Positions 35,553 through 46,163 of a stretch of DNA of 64,000 nt are shown one piece after another (position 1 is the stretch's first letter; each line of letters starts with the position of its first letter). A program made the position numbers and the translations under genes. The stretch is from Helicostylum pulchrum (Eukaryota > Mucoromycota > Mucoromycetes > Mucorales > Mucoraceae). The notes below the pieces were generated by a model. It was not told the DNA's origin, made no database searches, and worked only from the letters and a program-made list of their open reading frames with translations. The stretch covers positions 744,001 through 808,000 of the forward strand of contig JAIXMO010000002.1 in the NCBI GenBank assembly GCA_025677825.1, read 5' to 3'.

Positions 35553-35965
35553 CTAGTCATTGCGAGGAGATTGAACTAGTACATCTTTTCTGTAATCCTG
35601 ATAAGAAGGTGGCGGAGGTTCTTCTCTATCAAACGCAGGTGGCGGTGGTTGTATAGTAGTAGTATTAGTAGTAGCAGTAATTGGTATCGGCTGTTGTGGT
35701 GTTGGGTTCTGAGTTCTGGGCATGTGTATACGAACATCTTGCCCAGTGGAGCGTATAAACGTTACTGTATCTCGCTGTTGTATTTGAGCTAAAGCTAAGT
35801 AAATAAAGAAAAAAATATCCGTTTTAGTTACTTGTAAAAAAAAAGAGTATAAAAATTACCTTTTGCTTTAGCAGCTAACCGACGTCTTCTTATCGCTAAT
35901 ACAAAGGCAGCTAATAACAGCAAGACACATAAAACCCATAATATATTAAAACTAGTTGGCGACAT
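35553..35965 (-). CDS. Single-pass membrane protein with PPxY motif, RCR-like
   Basis: Exons 35965-35860 and 35794-35553 give 115 residues. A transmembrane helix at residues 8-25 (WVLCVLLLLAAFVLAI) is followed by a basic RRRR stop-transfer segment, then a Pro/Thr-rich cytosolic tail ending PPPPSYQDYRKD with a PPxY motif. Yeast Rcr1/Rcr2 (resistance to Congo red) have this same plan: one membrane pass and a PY motif that recruits Rsp5 to control chitin deposition and transporter turnover. Orthology is inferred from architecture. Together with the arrestin, two Rsp5-adaptor-like genes lie within 5 kb. Confidence 0.65.
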
Positions 35966-37185
35966 TAGAAAAGAAAAAAAAAGAAAAAAAAAAGATATGA
36001 AATTTACAGAAATCAGGGAAAATCGTAAGCTGAGCTCATTTAAGAAATAAACAAGCTCTACTGTCTGTCTCTCTCTCACTCGATACAATAAACTATACGT
36101 TCTTTCCCATCTATTTTTTTTAAAAGCAGTCAGTTTTTTTTTTTTGGCAGCGCTAATTCGTTACACTTGTTACATGTATTTATCAGCTGTACACTATGTG
36201 TATCGTGATATTCAGCTGTTTTTTTATACATATTTATGCCTCATGCGCAAAAAAAAAAAGTAAATATTTCTCCGTTACTTTTTTTTTGCTGTCATTGGTA
36301 GAGTTTGAAAGTTGACGATTTCAACAAAAGAAAATCACTACTAAAAAAAACCGGCATACGCTGTTTGTAACTGTTGAACAATACGTCATACGTGTAATAC
36401 GTTTGTATTTAGTTTGTATGAAAGAAACTCTCACAGTCCTTCTTTTTGTTCTTGTGTTTTTATCTTTACCACGAGATATCCCTATTATGCGCGAGTGTTT
36501 TTTTCTTTAAAAAAAAAGGACAGTAGCTGTTGCAGTTAAAAAGTACACTGACAGGTTACATTGTTGACAGGCGTGCATTAACGGCTATAAAAGTGGAGTA
36601 TGAATCGAGGAGGTACTTTTTTTGTACCAGAGTAAAAAAATAAAATAAGTGTTGCCAGTATAACACCATAAATAATTTATTTAACAAACCGATTAACATA
36701 TTACGTATTAAAGTGTATGTAAGCACAGACCCAAATTATATTCCGGATTGCAGTTGGGTAATTGCATGAATGAGACGTATTAGTTCAGATAGTATCTTTT
36801 TTTCTTCTTCTTCGAAACGCGCACTTGAACAAAAAAAGGTTATTTTAAGAAACAGACAAATAAAAACTAGACATTCCTTCACTAAATATGCACAGGTACG
36901 CAAAACAGGATAAACTCTTTATCCCTAGACATTAACTAAATCTCCAACTACATTGAGTGTAACGATACGCTTGTCAAATACGTTTCTTTTTTTCTTAGTT
37001 CCATCTATTCACTGACTGTGTGCCACCAAGATGGGGATAATGGCTTATACGTGTTGTCTGATGATTGATATAGCTCTTGAGCAGAGTACTCCTTATGCTA
37101 ATTCTAGATTTTATGTGTTAATGTATAAGAGCTGATATATATTTTATGTGTGTACTTACAGGTTATTTATCTTATATTGATCGTT
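35966..37185. other. Intergenic, no gene seen
   Basis: About 1.2 kb of AT-rich sequence with several T-runs and A-runs and TnAn blocks (36113-36124, 36505-36519). No coding-like stretch could be supported. Confidence 0.4.
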
Positions 37186-37555
37186 TAAATTTTTAGATAC
37201 TTACCGTCTCCCGGAAACCATGTGAGTCTTTTTTAAAAGATAATAAGTACTACTTACAAGACGTGATAGGATCACCAGAACGCATTGAACTTCCTGTTTC
37301 ATATAACCCTCCATTGTATTAACTATGCTCCTCCTCCTCGTAATGAACATATACTTTTGGAAGAGCTTTCAGAAGGCGAACATAACAGTCAGGAGAGTTA
37401 TACATCTATGGAGGTTGATGACTTTGTAATTGGGTACGATGGTACCAACTGGATAGATATAGAAAGTGGCGATCGAAGAAATAAAAATCTAAGTAGGCCA
37501 CCGGACGGTCCACTTTATCATATTTTATTTTCTTTTTCGAAAGCAATATAACCAG
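37186..37555 (+). pseudogene. Relic of an unknown gene
   Basis: A stretch near 37262-37321 (SPERIELPVSYNPPLY then stop) continues in another frame as NYAPPPRNEHILLEELSEGE and on through DDFVIGYDGTNWIDIESGD to about 37540. Codon use and acidic composition look coding; the frame break suggests decay. An exon-like DTYRLPET block with a possible GTGAGT donor at 37220 precedes it. Not recognised. Confidence 0.35.
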
Positions 37556-37929
37556 GTTAGGTTTTAAAAAAATATCGTGTGGCACTTTTGCAAGCTTTTT
37601 CATTTTGCAATTTATATTTCGATAAGGCTAGTAAATACTATACGTCCGTATCTACTCTAGTATCAATTTCTATAAATAAAAACCTACTTGAGAGATTTTT
37701 TTTCTCATGCACGTATCATATAATCGTCATCTACACCGATTTAATCATACCAACTTTTATTTGTGATAAACTAAGGCCTCAAAAAACATTTCAGAGTAGA
37801 AAAAAAGAACATCCTGAAACGTCTATTTTTCCTTTTTGCTCGATTCCCAATACTATAAAAGAGAGGTTTTTTTTTCCTTTCAGTTTTTTTTATTTTTTTT
37901 TCATTCTTAAAAACTTCTCTACTACAATT

Positions 37930-38265
37930 CAAAACTATGCTCAAATTCTGCTAAAGTAATGCTCAAGTAATGCTCAAGTACTACTGAAACTCTGCCCAAA
38001 ATCTCCTGAAGTAATGCTCTAATACTGCTGAATCTCTACTGAAGTACTATTCAAGTGCTGCCTGAAACTCTCTGTCTTGTTACTCTACCACTTTACCTAC
38101 TGTCTCTCTTTACTTTCTTTAACAAGATCTTGGTTCCCCTGGTACGGGTACCGCCTGAAACTCTCTACCTTGTTAGGTAATCTACCACTTTATCTACTGG
38201 CTCTCTCTCTCTCTCTATTTTCTTTAACAAGATCTTGGTTCTACTCTGCTTATTCTCTGCGCACC
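37930..38265. repeat. Degenerate tandem repeat block
   Basis: Two layers. At 37935-38055 a unit of about 11-14 bp resembling ATGCTCAAGTA is repeated with variation. At 38056-38255 an approximately 95-bp unit (GCCTGAAACTCTCT ... CTTTAACAAGATCTTGGTTC) occurs twice with indels. The block is pyrimidine-rich and ends in a run of eleven C at about 38264. The short frames across it are by-products of the repeats. Confidence 0.75.
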
Positions 38266-39323
38266 CCCCCCCCCCACTGGCCCTGGTGCTAATATTAATA
38301 CTACTATATATGTCCAAGACTGCTCTATATAGCCCGCCTTCTCTACCATACTATAGGCTCTCTAGTGGTGCAATATCTACTCTTTTGGCCCAGCCTTTTC
38401 ATATGGCTCTTGTGTAAAAATAGGCATGTGTATAGCTTAGTGGTGTGTATAAACTCACACAAAGCATACCGGACCGTCTATTTAATCACTCATAATCATA
38501 TAAAGCACACGAATCCATACAAAGCATACTCATATTTTATCTTTAAATAAAGTTATCCCCCTTTAAATATTTTTACACTGATTAACTGATTAACTATTAA
38601 TAAGGAAAAAAAAAAACTTTTTAACTTGTACAAAGTAAACAAATCTTGTAAAAAAATGAGAGTATTTAATCTACCTAAACTTAAGAACAGCTAGTAGTGG
38701 TATTATTTTAAGGATATGTTTTCCATATTCTTTAGATTTTTGGCTTCATAGTTAGGTTTATTCGTCGTAATTAAACTGATGTGGTAATGGATATTTATAT
38801 TTATTGTTGAGAAATTTACATTGTCATCTCTGATACTTAATGTACTATCAGGTTTAGATGCACTGTTTTTTCTTTATTCGACCTTTCTAAACAAAACTTA
38901 TGACTCGGATTTTTTTACAGTTAAAAAAAATTTTTTTTTTATGAGAAAGTACCGTCGAAAAATAATAAACTTCACTGAAGGAGAAGGTTGTTTATGTCGA
39001 TCAGTTCTCATTACTTGTATTTCCGACTGTTTACTAAGGAATAATCTTGATATATGTAGAGATATACGTAGTGGCAAGATCAAGACGTACAAATTTTCCT
39101 CTAAAATTTCTTTTTAAAAGAGTATCCAATCACTTTTTGGATGCAAAAAAAACGGATGCAAACTCTACCAATCGCTAGGACGGATGCATTTTGTGTAATG
39201 TACTGGAGCTAAAAACTGCTGTATCCAATAGCATTACTCAAATCCTAATTTTTGAGCATATTAGGAGCTTCAAATTGCGAAACTTTAGTTCCTCCTCTTT
39301 CAGTTTTTCTTTAATCTAACATA
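38266..39323. other. Intergenic upstream of the eL19 gene
   Basis: No gene supported. A short motif CACAAAGCATAC / CATACAAAGCATAC recurs at about 38457 and 38517. The 98-codon frame at 38821-39117 contains no recognisable domain. Confidence 0.35.
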
Positions 39324-39964
39324 ATGTAAGTACCGGACTTTACCGGACCAAAAAAAAAAAAAAAAAAAAGGAATTTTTTTTTGAACTTGATACTAATGAA
39401 ATTTACAGGGTCAGTCTTCTTGTTCAAAAGCGTCTTGCTGCTTCCGTTCTCAAGTGTGGTGAACGTAAAATCTGGTTAGATCCCAATGAGGTTAATGAAA
39501 TCGCTAACGCCAACTCTCGTGCCAATATTCGTAAGCTTGTCAAGGATGGTTTGATTATCCGTAAGCCTGAGGTTGCTCAATCTCGTTATCGTGTCCTTGT
39601 CCGTGCCGCTGCTAAGCGTAACGGTCGTCATATGGGTCATGGTAAGAGAAAGGGTACTGCTGATGCTCGTATGTCTAGCCAAGTTATCTGGATGCGTCGT
39701 ATGCGTGTCCTCCGTCGTCTTTTGGCCAAGTACAGAGAAGCTGGTAAGATTGATAAGCATCTTTATCACTCTCTTTACCTCAAGTCCAAGGGTAACGGTT
39801 TCAAGAACAAGCGTGTTCTCATCGAACATATTCATCGTGCCAAGGCTGAAAAGGTTCGTGCCAAGACCCTCGCTGAACAAGCTGATGTTCTCCGTGCCAA
39901 GAACAAGGCCGTTCGTGAGCGTCGTGCCAACAAGAAGATTGAAAAGTTCGAAGCTCGTCAATAA
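39324..39964 (+). CDS. RPL19: 60S ribosomal protein eL19
   Basis: Exon 1 contributes only the first two bases of the start codon (39324-39325). The intron runs from GTAAGT at 39326 to AG at 39408, with a textbook TACTAAT branch site; exon 2 (39409-39964) supplies the G and the rest, giving 185 residues. The eL19 sequence is unmistakable: [84 protein letters not shown]. The protein sits in the 60S subunit and reaches a bridge to the small subunit. Codon use is strongly biased (CGT, AAG, GCC, CTC) compared with its neighbours, as expected for a highly expressed gene. Downstream lie two TnAn blocks (39977-39995 and 40070-40090). Confidence 0.97.
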
Positions 39965-40304
39965 GTTTCTTTCTCTTTTTTTTTAAAAAAAAAAGCAAAA
40001 TTATATCTCTTGAACCCCCCTGAATAAAAAAAAATAATCTAATATACATAATATATCTCAATCTCCTCTCTTTTTTTTTAAAAAAAAAAGAAAATAAAAT
40101 GCTGTACATATAAAAAATAACTACTTTTTTCATTGATTCTGTATGTATTTTTTCTTTCTACCAAAAAAAAAAACTGCTAGGGTTTTGGGGGGCTTTTTTT
40201 TTCCTACCGCAGCCGAAAGAAAAAATAATTTTATTGAAAAAGCCGCAGGGTTGGACACTATTACAAATATGGTAGGATAACATGATGACAAAAAAAAAAA
40301 AATT

Positions 40305-40451
40305 ATGCTTTCAACTGACCAATTGGTAAAACTTAAGGAATATTTTCCCCTCACCGAATTACCAAAGTTATTTTCATCGCTATATCTAACTCAAATACGA
40401 GACCCAGATATTCTAGTGAGCCTATTAGTAATTCAGATATATTTTTGCTAA
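40305..40451 (+). other. Short coding-like frame, uncertain
   Basis: 48 codons starting MLSTDQLVKLKEYFPLTE, with coding-like composition. It could be a stranded first exon, but no good partner exon was found before the next gene. The minus-strand frame overlapping it is no more convincing. Confidence 0.2.
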
Positions 40452-40700
40452 CTACTGTTAAACGCATTTTTTTTCTTTGAGATGCAATTGCATTAATAAC
40501 TTTGTTCAGAATGTACACATAATTATCACGAGTACACCCCATATAATTTCTTGCTGCGTCGTATGCTCAATTTAAATCACGTAACAAAAAAAGCATAATT
40601 GACACGATTTTTTAGTATGTGAAATAAACTTGATTAATTTTTCGCGTATATATATATCTTTTTTTTTTTTTTTACGTTTTCTCTCTTTATATAAACTAAT

Positions 40701-40991
40701 ATGACAAATCCAACTGTAATTCATGGTCCTGCACAAAGAGTAGGTAAAATGAGAGTATCAAGAAAACCTGCCAAGAAGACCCTTGAATCCGAAAAGCGAG
40801 ACAATAGTGAAGAAGAAGTTAGTGAAGATGAAGACCCAGAAGTATTACATGATCTTGTTATGCGTGACCTTCAAGCTAGAAATATTCAAGCCCAAGCAGC
40901 CTCTCGTCAATCTGAAGTCTCTAATAATCCGGGTAGTAATGTTAAGCAAATCTTTGTCAACAGTGCTCAACCTAGAGGTTTAAGCCATTAG
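40701..40991 (+). CDS. Small charged protein, unknown (weak DAP1 resemblance)
   Basis: One exon, 96 residues, after a T-rich leader. The N-terminal GPAQRVGKMRVSRKP resembles the conserved GGMRIVQK motif region of animal death-associated protein DAP1, a small proline-rich regulator linked to autophagy; the rest is an acidic stretch (SEEEVSEDEDPE), an amphipathic helix and a polar tail. The resemblance is short and from memory. No signal peptide or membrane segment. Confidence 0.55.
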   Translation: MTNPTVIHGPAQRVGKMRVSRKPAKKTLESEKRDNSEEEVSEDEDPEVLHDLVMRDLQARNIQAQAASRQSEVSNNPGSNVKQIFVNSAQPRGLSH

Positions 40992-41547
40992 AAATGAAGG
41001 TGTCATATCTTTCTATACCTAGTGTAAAATATCTCTTTTATAACTGCTAATCTAATAAATAAAGTCTAGGTATATTTTTTACTACTTACCTTATAAGAAG
41101 AATGTGTTATTTTTTTTTGGTTTAAAAAAAAAGAGCAAGTGAGTATTGCTATTTTTATTTTGCATCAAGTGTAAACTCTATGGATTAAGTAAATAAATAA
41201 AGGGAAAAGTTAAATGTCGCCGACTCCAAAAACTGCTTTTTTGTATGACTTTTTTTTTTCAAAACTTCAAAATGGACATTTTTTGTATGATTGTTTTTTT
41301 TCAAAGCTTCAAAGTAAGAGTTTTCATTTAATTTTGCTTGAGTTTTTGCCTTTAACCATTAATTTCTCACTATTATAATAATCGTAAGATTGTTACGCGC
41401 TCGTAGTTGGAAAATCAGAATGTGATAGCTACAGTTTAATTGATACACTTTCTGATATCTAACGATAGGCATAATTATAAGAAAGAAAAAAATAATAGAA
41501 AAATACATTTTTTATTATTATTGCAATTTACATTAGAGGAATTAACC
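40992..41547. other. Intergenic, with a 41-bp direct repeat
   Basis: At 41237-41278 and 41279-41319 an approximately 41-bp unit (TTTTTGTATGA ... TTCAAAACTTCAAA) is repeated in tandem with a few changes. No coding content. The repeat lies downstream of both convergent neighbouring genes. Confidence 0.6.
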
Positions 41548-43464
41548 TCATTGAAATGTTACAAATCTTTCGTATAAAATATTGAAATTGTTAATATTTA
41601 AACGAAAATCTTGTTCAATTGAATCAAAATGATTTTGATAAGTCCTCTGCACCTTATTAAACGAACGTGAGTACTCAACATACGTATTCCACGTACTTGT
41701 TAAATTAGCCACCATTTGAGATCCTTCGCACAAGGGGGTGAATAAATCGTCGAAAACAGATAGATCCAATGCTGCTGGTCTCGTTGAGTTTATTTGTGAA
41801 AGCGATTCCTTGACATTCTCTCTAAAACAGCGTACAATATTAATCGTTGAAAGTATGCTATACCCAACTTCAAAATCCTCAAACGCCGTTTGATAATTGA
41901 CATACTGATCTTTCATCTCCGTGTAAGCAATTCGTACCTCTTCAATAATTGCTCTTCTTCTAGGTGTCATACCCGGCAATAATAGACGATTAAATACGAA
42001 CACATTCACTAATGATGTCAATCTTGCAAATGCTCCATTGATCAGGACCATTTTCGTTCTTAGCTCATGAACCTCGAACAAGGATGATTGCGGTAAGTCG
42101 ACAAAGAAATGTGCAAACCCTTCTCTATTTTGTCTATCAAATCCAAGGTACTCCCATCTACCCTCTACTTCTTCGTCAGTATCTGCAACACGGGGAATAG
42201 CAGTTGGTTCTTCATCTAAAATATTGAGCTTCATCCAACGATAAACGGTCATGGGTGCACCTAAAATATTGCGCTTCGTCCAACGATAAACGGCATATAC
42301 TTTTTGGAGGAATCTTATGGGTGCGCCTAAAAGGTACTTCATACAACGATAAAGGATATATGCTACTTGGAGGAATGTCACGGGTGACATTCCTAGGTAA
42401 ATACGTGCTTTCCTTAAAGTATCCCTCCTCTTTTCAACATCATCGTAACTTTCGCCGTTATCATCATCACCATTATTATTATCACCATTATTATTACCAC
42501 CATTATTATTATCATCATTATTATTATCATCATTATTATTATCATCATCATTATTATCATCATCATTATCATCACCATTATTATTGCCATTATTGCCATC
42601 ATTTTCATCGTTTCTCTCGGGAAGATTCGTCAAAATAGTTTGAAATAGTCGTATATCCCTTAAAGCATTTTCTGCGTGACGTTCAAGAAAACCCAATGAA
42701 ATATAATTTCTACGGCCAAACAGCTTTGGGAATCCGAATCTCTTCGTTTCTATAGGCTTCATAAACGTTTGGTTTAAAAGATTTGCGATACTTGTGTCCA
42801 CGGCGGAGGTATCAATTCTTAAAAGTTTATTCAAATCATATTTCGAAATAATTTCGCCCGCACTAGCTGGAGTTGTTAAATAATGCAACATAAAATCACA
42901 AAGGAACAAATTGCGAGACGAGCAAAGTGATTGATACATTAGCAAAGGGACGTCATTAAAAAAATCTTGACCATCATCCACTGCCCTTATACCGAAATAC
43001 GTCGACATAGGAATCACAATTGATGCTGCTAATTGTGCGGCGTTTGCATCATTTAAATCATAACTCAAGCATCTTAACAACTCCTTTAATCTAGTATCTC
43101 TATCAACAGAAAACAATTCTACCAGGATCTTTCTTGAAAGACTTTCTGTGGGTTGTTGTTGAAAGAATAGAATTGTTTCATTGTCTATGAGACATGACAA
43201 TGGGCGAAATCCGTTACGGTGTATCCACTGTTGAAGTCTGTCAAGGTATGCTTCGAACCTTCCATCTTCTCCTTCCCCCGGAAAAATAAACCTGCCGCGG
43301 ATTCGTACATAATCGTATGCTATCATCCCAGGCTCTTCAATCATTTCAGGAACAAGTTTAGGCCCATTTTTGTGACAATTTGCTATTATCATAAATCGAA
43401 AAGAAATGTATAAACAAATCCAAAATATCCAAAGCACAAAAACAAAAAACGAAGTGAGAATCAT
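41548..43464 (-). CDS. Intronless 638-residue orphan protein
   Basis: One uninterrupted reading frame, unusual in this intron-rich sequence. The first 25 residues are hydrophobic (ILTSFFVFVLWIFWICLYIS), so a signal anchor is likely. Then comes a folded-looking region with no motif I recognise, an Asn/Asp-only tract of about 55 residues (residues 290-345), then three degenerate repeats (VTFLQVAYILYRCMK, IRFLQKVYAVYRWTK, APMTVYRWMKLNIL) and a long helical C-terminal part. The ATG at 43464 is the first in frame and gives the hydrophobic start. No transposon domain, no catalytic motif. It could be lineage-specific or a retrocopy, and its long intact frame argues for expression or recent origin. 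Confidence 0.65.
   Translation of the reverse strand: MILTSFFVFVLWIFWICLYISFRFMIIANCHKNGPKLVPEMIEEPGMIAYDYVRIRGRFIFPGEGEDGRFEAYLDRLQQWIHRNGFRPLSCLIDNETILFFQQQPTESLSRKILVELFSVDRDTRLKELLRCLSYDLNDANAAQLAASIVIPMSTYFGIRAVDDGQDFFNDVPLLMYQSLCSSRNLFLCDFMLHYLTTPASAGEIISKYDLNKLLRIDTSAVDTSIANLLNQTFMKPIETKRFGFPKLFGRRNYISLGFLERHAENALRDIRLFQTILTNLPERNDENDGNNGNNNGDDNDDDNNDDDNNNDDNNNDDNNNGGNNNGDNNNGDDDNGESYDDVEKRRDTLRKARIYLGMSPVTFLQVAYILYRCMKYLLGAPIRFLQKVYAVYRWTKRNILGAPMTVYRWMKLNILDEEPTAIPRVADTDEEVEGRWEYLGFDRQNREGFAHFFVDLPQSSLFEVHELRTKMVLINGAFARLTSLVNVFVFNRLLLPGMTPRRRAIIEEVRIAYTEMKDQYVNYQTAFEDFEVGYSILSTINIVRCFRENVKESLSQINSTRPAALDLSVFDDLFTPLCEGSQMVANLTSTWNTYVEYSRSFNKVQRTYQNHFDSIEQDFRLNINNFNILYERFVTFQ
42215..42400 (-). 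repeat. Three degenerate tandem repeats inside the orphan gene
   Basis: Units of about 45-66 bp, recognisable on the plus strand by CAACGATAAA and GGGTG(C)(A/G)CCTAAAA blocks, encode the repeated ILGAP...VYRW segments. Unit lengths are multiples of three, so the frame is kept. Confidence 0.7.
42450..42612 (-). repeat. Asn/Asp trinucleotide microsatellite
   Basis: Runs of ATT/ATC/ACC triplets on the plus strand encode the Asn/Asp/Gly tract of the orphan protein. Mixed AAT/GAT/GGT codons indicate slippage with later substitutions. Confidence 0.9.
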
Positions 43465-44476
43465 TGATAACTATAAAAAAAGAAGGAATATCTTATCACG
43501 CAAGAAAAAAGGAAATTCTTTTTATACTTGACAATAAACTATGAGGGCCAATTTATTATTAGTCGCATTCATCTATCACACAAAGAAGAAGAAAAAAAAA
43601 CTAACACCTTTTTTTTTTTGGGTCACTTTCGTCAAAATATGCTTCGTTGTACTCTTCTTATTAAAGTGCATATTTAAATATAGTTTGTAGTACTGTTCAA
43701 CAACTTCTTTATTATAGTCATTCGTATGTCCTATTGTGCTCTGATTCGGATACGTAGCTGATTCTCGTTATGGTATAGAGAAAGGAATATCGAACATAAC
43801 CAAAAAGTTTCGTCATCTTGTTCCGTCGCTATTATATTTATCTTTGAGGATCCAACAAGCTTTGATCGGATTTATGTGTCAATTATAGACGAGCTTTCAA
43901 AAAATGAAAATATTATGCAAATAGTTAATACATTTAAATGACTAAGGAGCCGAAAAAAAAAAGCATATGTATACGTAAATGCGTCAATCTACGGACAAAT
44001 GACTTCATAGTGTTACCATATAGATTGACAAAGAAGAATTAAAATAGTACAAAGGACTTTTGTTGGCAGATTTAAGAATTTAGGCAGAGCTAATAATAAC
44101 CGTTCATTCTTAAAAAAATATCTATACTTTGGTAATAGGGATATTGGTGTATAGTAACGTTATATTTCATTAAAGAACTAAATCTGTATGACGATTACGA
44201 TATTATACTGGCATGATACTTTTTTAGAATTAATTTCGATCAGTTTGAAATAGAATACATACTTTTTTTTTTGAAGTGTATTTAATCATTATACAATCTA
44301 CCGAACGTAACCGTTTGTAACTCTATCGTCGCATGCGGTAAACTCATGCCAATGCCATTTTAATAGGAAGAATAATACTGGCTAATTATGCTATTTTTTT
44401 TTTTTTCTCATTTTGTATATAAATATACGGTTAAAAATACAAAGTTCATTATTATTATTTTAGAAGTAAGAATACA
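43465..44476. other. Intergenic with one exon-like relic
   Basis: Mostly non-coding. At 43807-43941 on the plus strand 44 codons look coding (IFEDPTSFDRIYVSIIDELSKNE, cut here) and end in a stop; no upstream partner exon is clear. It may be the 3' end of a lost gene. Confidence 0.35.
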
Positions 44477-45987
44477 ATGTATCCCAGAGTTGCCAGACAA
44501 TTAATATTCGTCCAAAAACGTTTGCTTACTGCAGTAGCTCGTATGACTTCTCCAATAGAGGTAATGGGGTTTAAAAGGTACAGTTTTGACACGCCAACTA
44601 ATATTGATATATAGGAGCTACCTGTTTTAACAAGCAGTAACAAAAATACACGTACTCTATTATTAAATCGCCCACATAAACTTAATGCGCTAAATCTTCC
44701 TATGATTGAATATATATCTTTATATCTGAAGGCAAGCTTATACATCGCAAAGCTAAACTTTCCTAACCTTATTATTATTCAGGAATGGGAAAATTCCGGT
44801 GACATTAATATGATATTTTTAGAAGGTCAGGGACGTGCTCTTTGTTCCGGTGCTGATATTAAAGGTACAAATATACTACATTGTAATTATAATTATACTA
44901 AATATAGTGAGTCGTCAAAAAAAAAAAAAAAAAAGCTGTGGTAGAAATGCTTGAAGATCCTTCTAGAAGAAATGAATTAAAATACTTTGTCGAAAAGTTT
45001 TATAATGTACTTGGTTTTATGGGAGAAATGAAAACACCCATGATTTCTTTTATGGATGGTATTACAAGTAAGTTAGAAAAAAGAGAAACAGTTAATGTAT
45101 CTGACGTTTTTACTGTAGTGGGAAGTGGTTACAGCTTTAGTTCATTGTCAAGATTTAGCATAGCTACAGAGAATACTAAAGTTGCAATGCCCGAAAATAG
45201 ATTTGGACACTTTGTTGATGCAGCTTCAAGTTTTTATCTGCCACGTGTAAATGGAAACTTGGGAAAGTATATGGCCTTGACCGCCGCTGTAATTAAAGCA
45301 GAAGATGTCTTGTAAAGTAAATAATTGTACGGGCGTATATATCTTATTAACTTTGCTCTATTTAGACTTTCCGGGTTAGCAACACACTTTGTGCCCTCTG
45401 ATAAATTAGACTTTGTTCATGAAAGCTTAGTTAACCTCTACCAACCAAGCTGCAACACTATCAATGAGACCATTAAAAAGTTTTCTATCAAAGTAGATGA
45501 TATTCCCGCCAGCGATATTTTGCAATACGAGAATATGAATACCATTAAAAGGTAAGTATTACAAAAAAAGTTAGGTAGCAGATATTAATTTAATATTTAG
45601 ATGTTTCCAATTTGACACAGTTCCAGAAATATTTGAAGCCTTGGAGAAAGAGGGATCAAAATTCGCGCAAGAGACAATGGATCAAATGCACTTGGGATCT
45701 CCTATTTCGTTAGCTCTTACGTTAGAACACCATCGTAGAGGGTCTATGTTACCTTTAGCACAATGTCTTCAATTGGAACATCATTCTTGGGGAATATCAC
45801 CAGTATGTTTTTTTTACTTATAATTGTTATTTTTTTTAAAAGCTAATATGTATATACTTCGTAGTATCAACCTGATTTTTATGAAGGCGTTACTTCAACC
45901 TTGATAAAAAAGAGAAAACCTCAGTGGTCGCACACTAGTTATTTAGATGTCGATTTTAAAAAAGAAATCATAGAAAGATACTTTTGA
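44477..45987 (+). CDS. 3-hydroxyisobutyryl-CoA hydrolase-like (crotonase fold), diverged
   Basis: Eight exons: 44477-44560, 44615-44731, 44783-44864, 44936-45067, 45119-45311, 45366-45551, 45601-45802 and 45865-45987; 372 residues. The Arg-rich start (MYPRVARQLIFVQKRLL) is a likely mitochondrial presequence. Crotonase landmarks: LLLNRPHKLNALNL, GRALCSGADIK, MISFMDGIT, AMPENRFGHFVDA, YLPRVNG, ATHFVP. HIBCH works in valine breakdown. The Glu of AMPE and the Asp of FVDA match the known catalytic pair, but the usual glycine run after DGIT and the FPDVGG motif are altered (GSGYSFSS, FVDAASS), so activity may be changed. Intron 2 has a GC donor (AAG|GCAAGC), needed for phase. A normal paralogue elsewhere in the genome seems likely. 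Confidence 0.85.
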
Positions 45988-46163
45988 CTTTAAAAAAATG
46001 TCTTTGTCTTTTAAAAATAAATGGGCAACTCTTAAAAAAAAAGGTCTTGTATTAAATAAGATAAAGCTTAAGAATTTGTATGCTGTAGATCCTATAGAAG
46101 ATAGCCAAAGGTTTACTATATGCATGTAATACTTCATACTCTTATTGTATATTTTTGTGTCCA

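Noticed and set aside
39476..39961. 161-codon minus-strand frame and a second plus frame over eL19
   Set aside because: Shadows created by strong codon bias in the eL19 gene.
42255..42638. His/Tyr-rich plus-strand frame
   Set aside because: Antisense of the Asn/Asp tract in the orphan gene.
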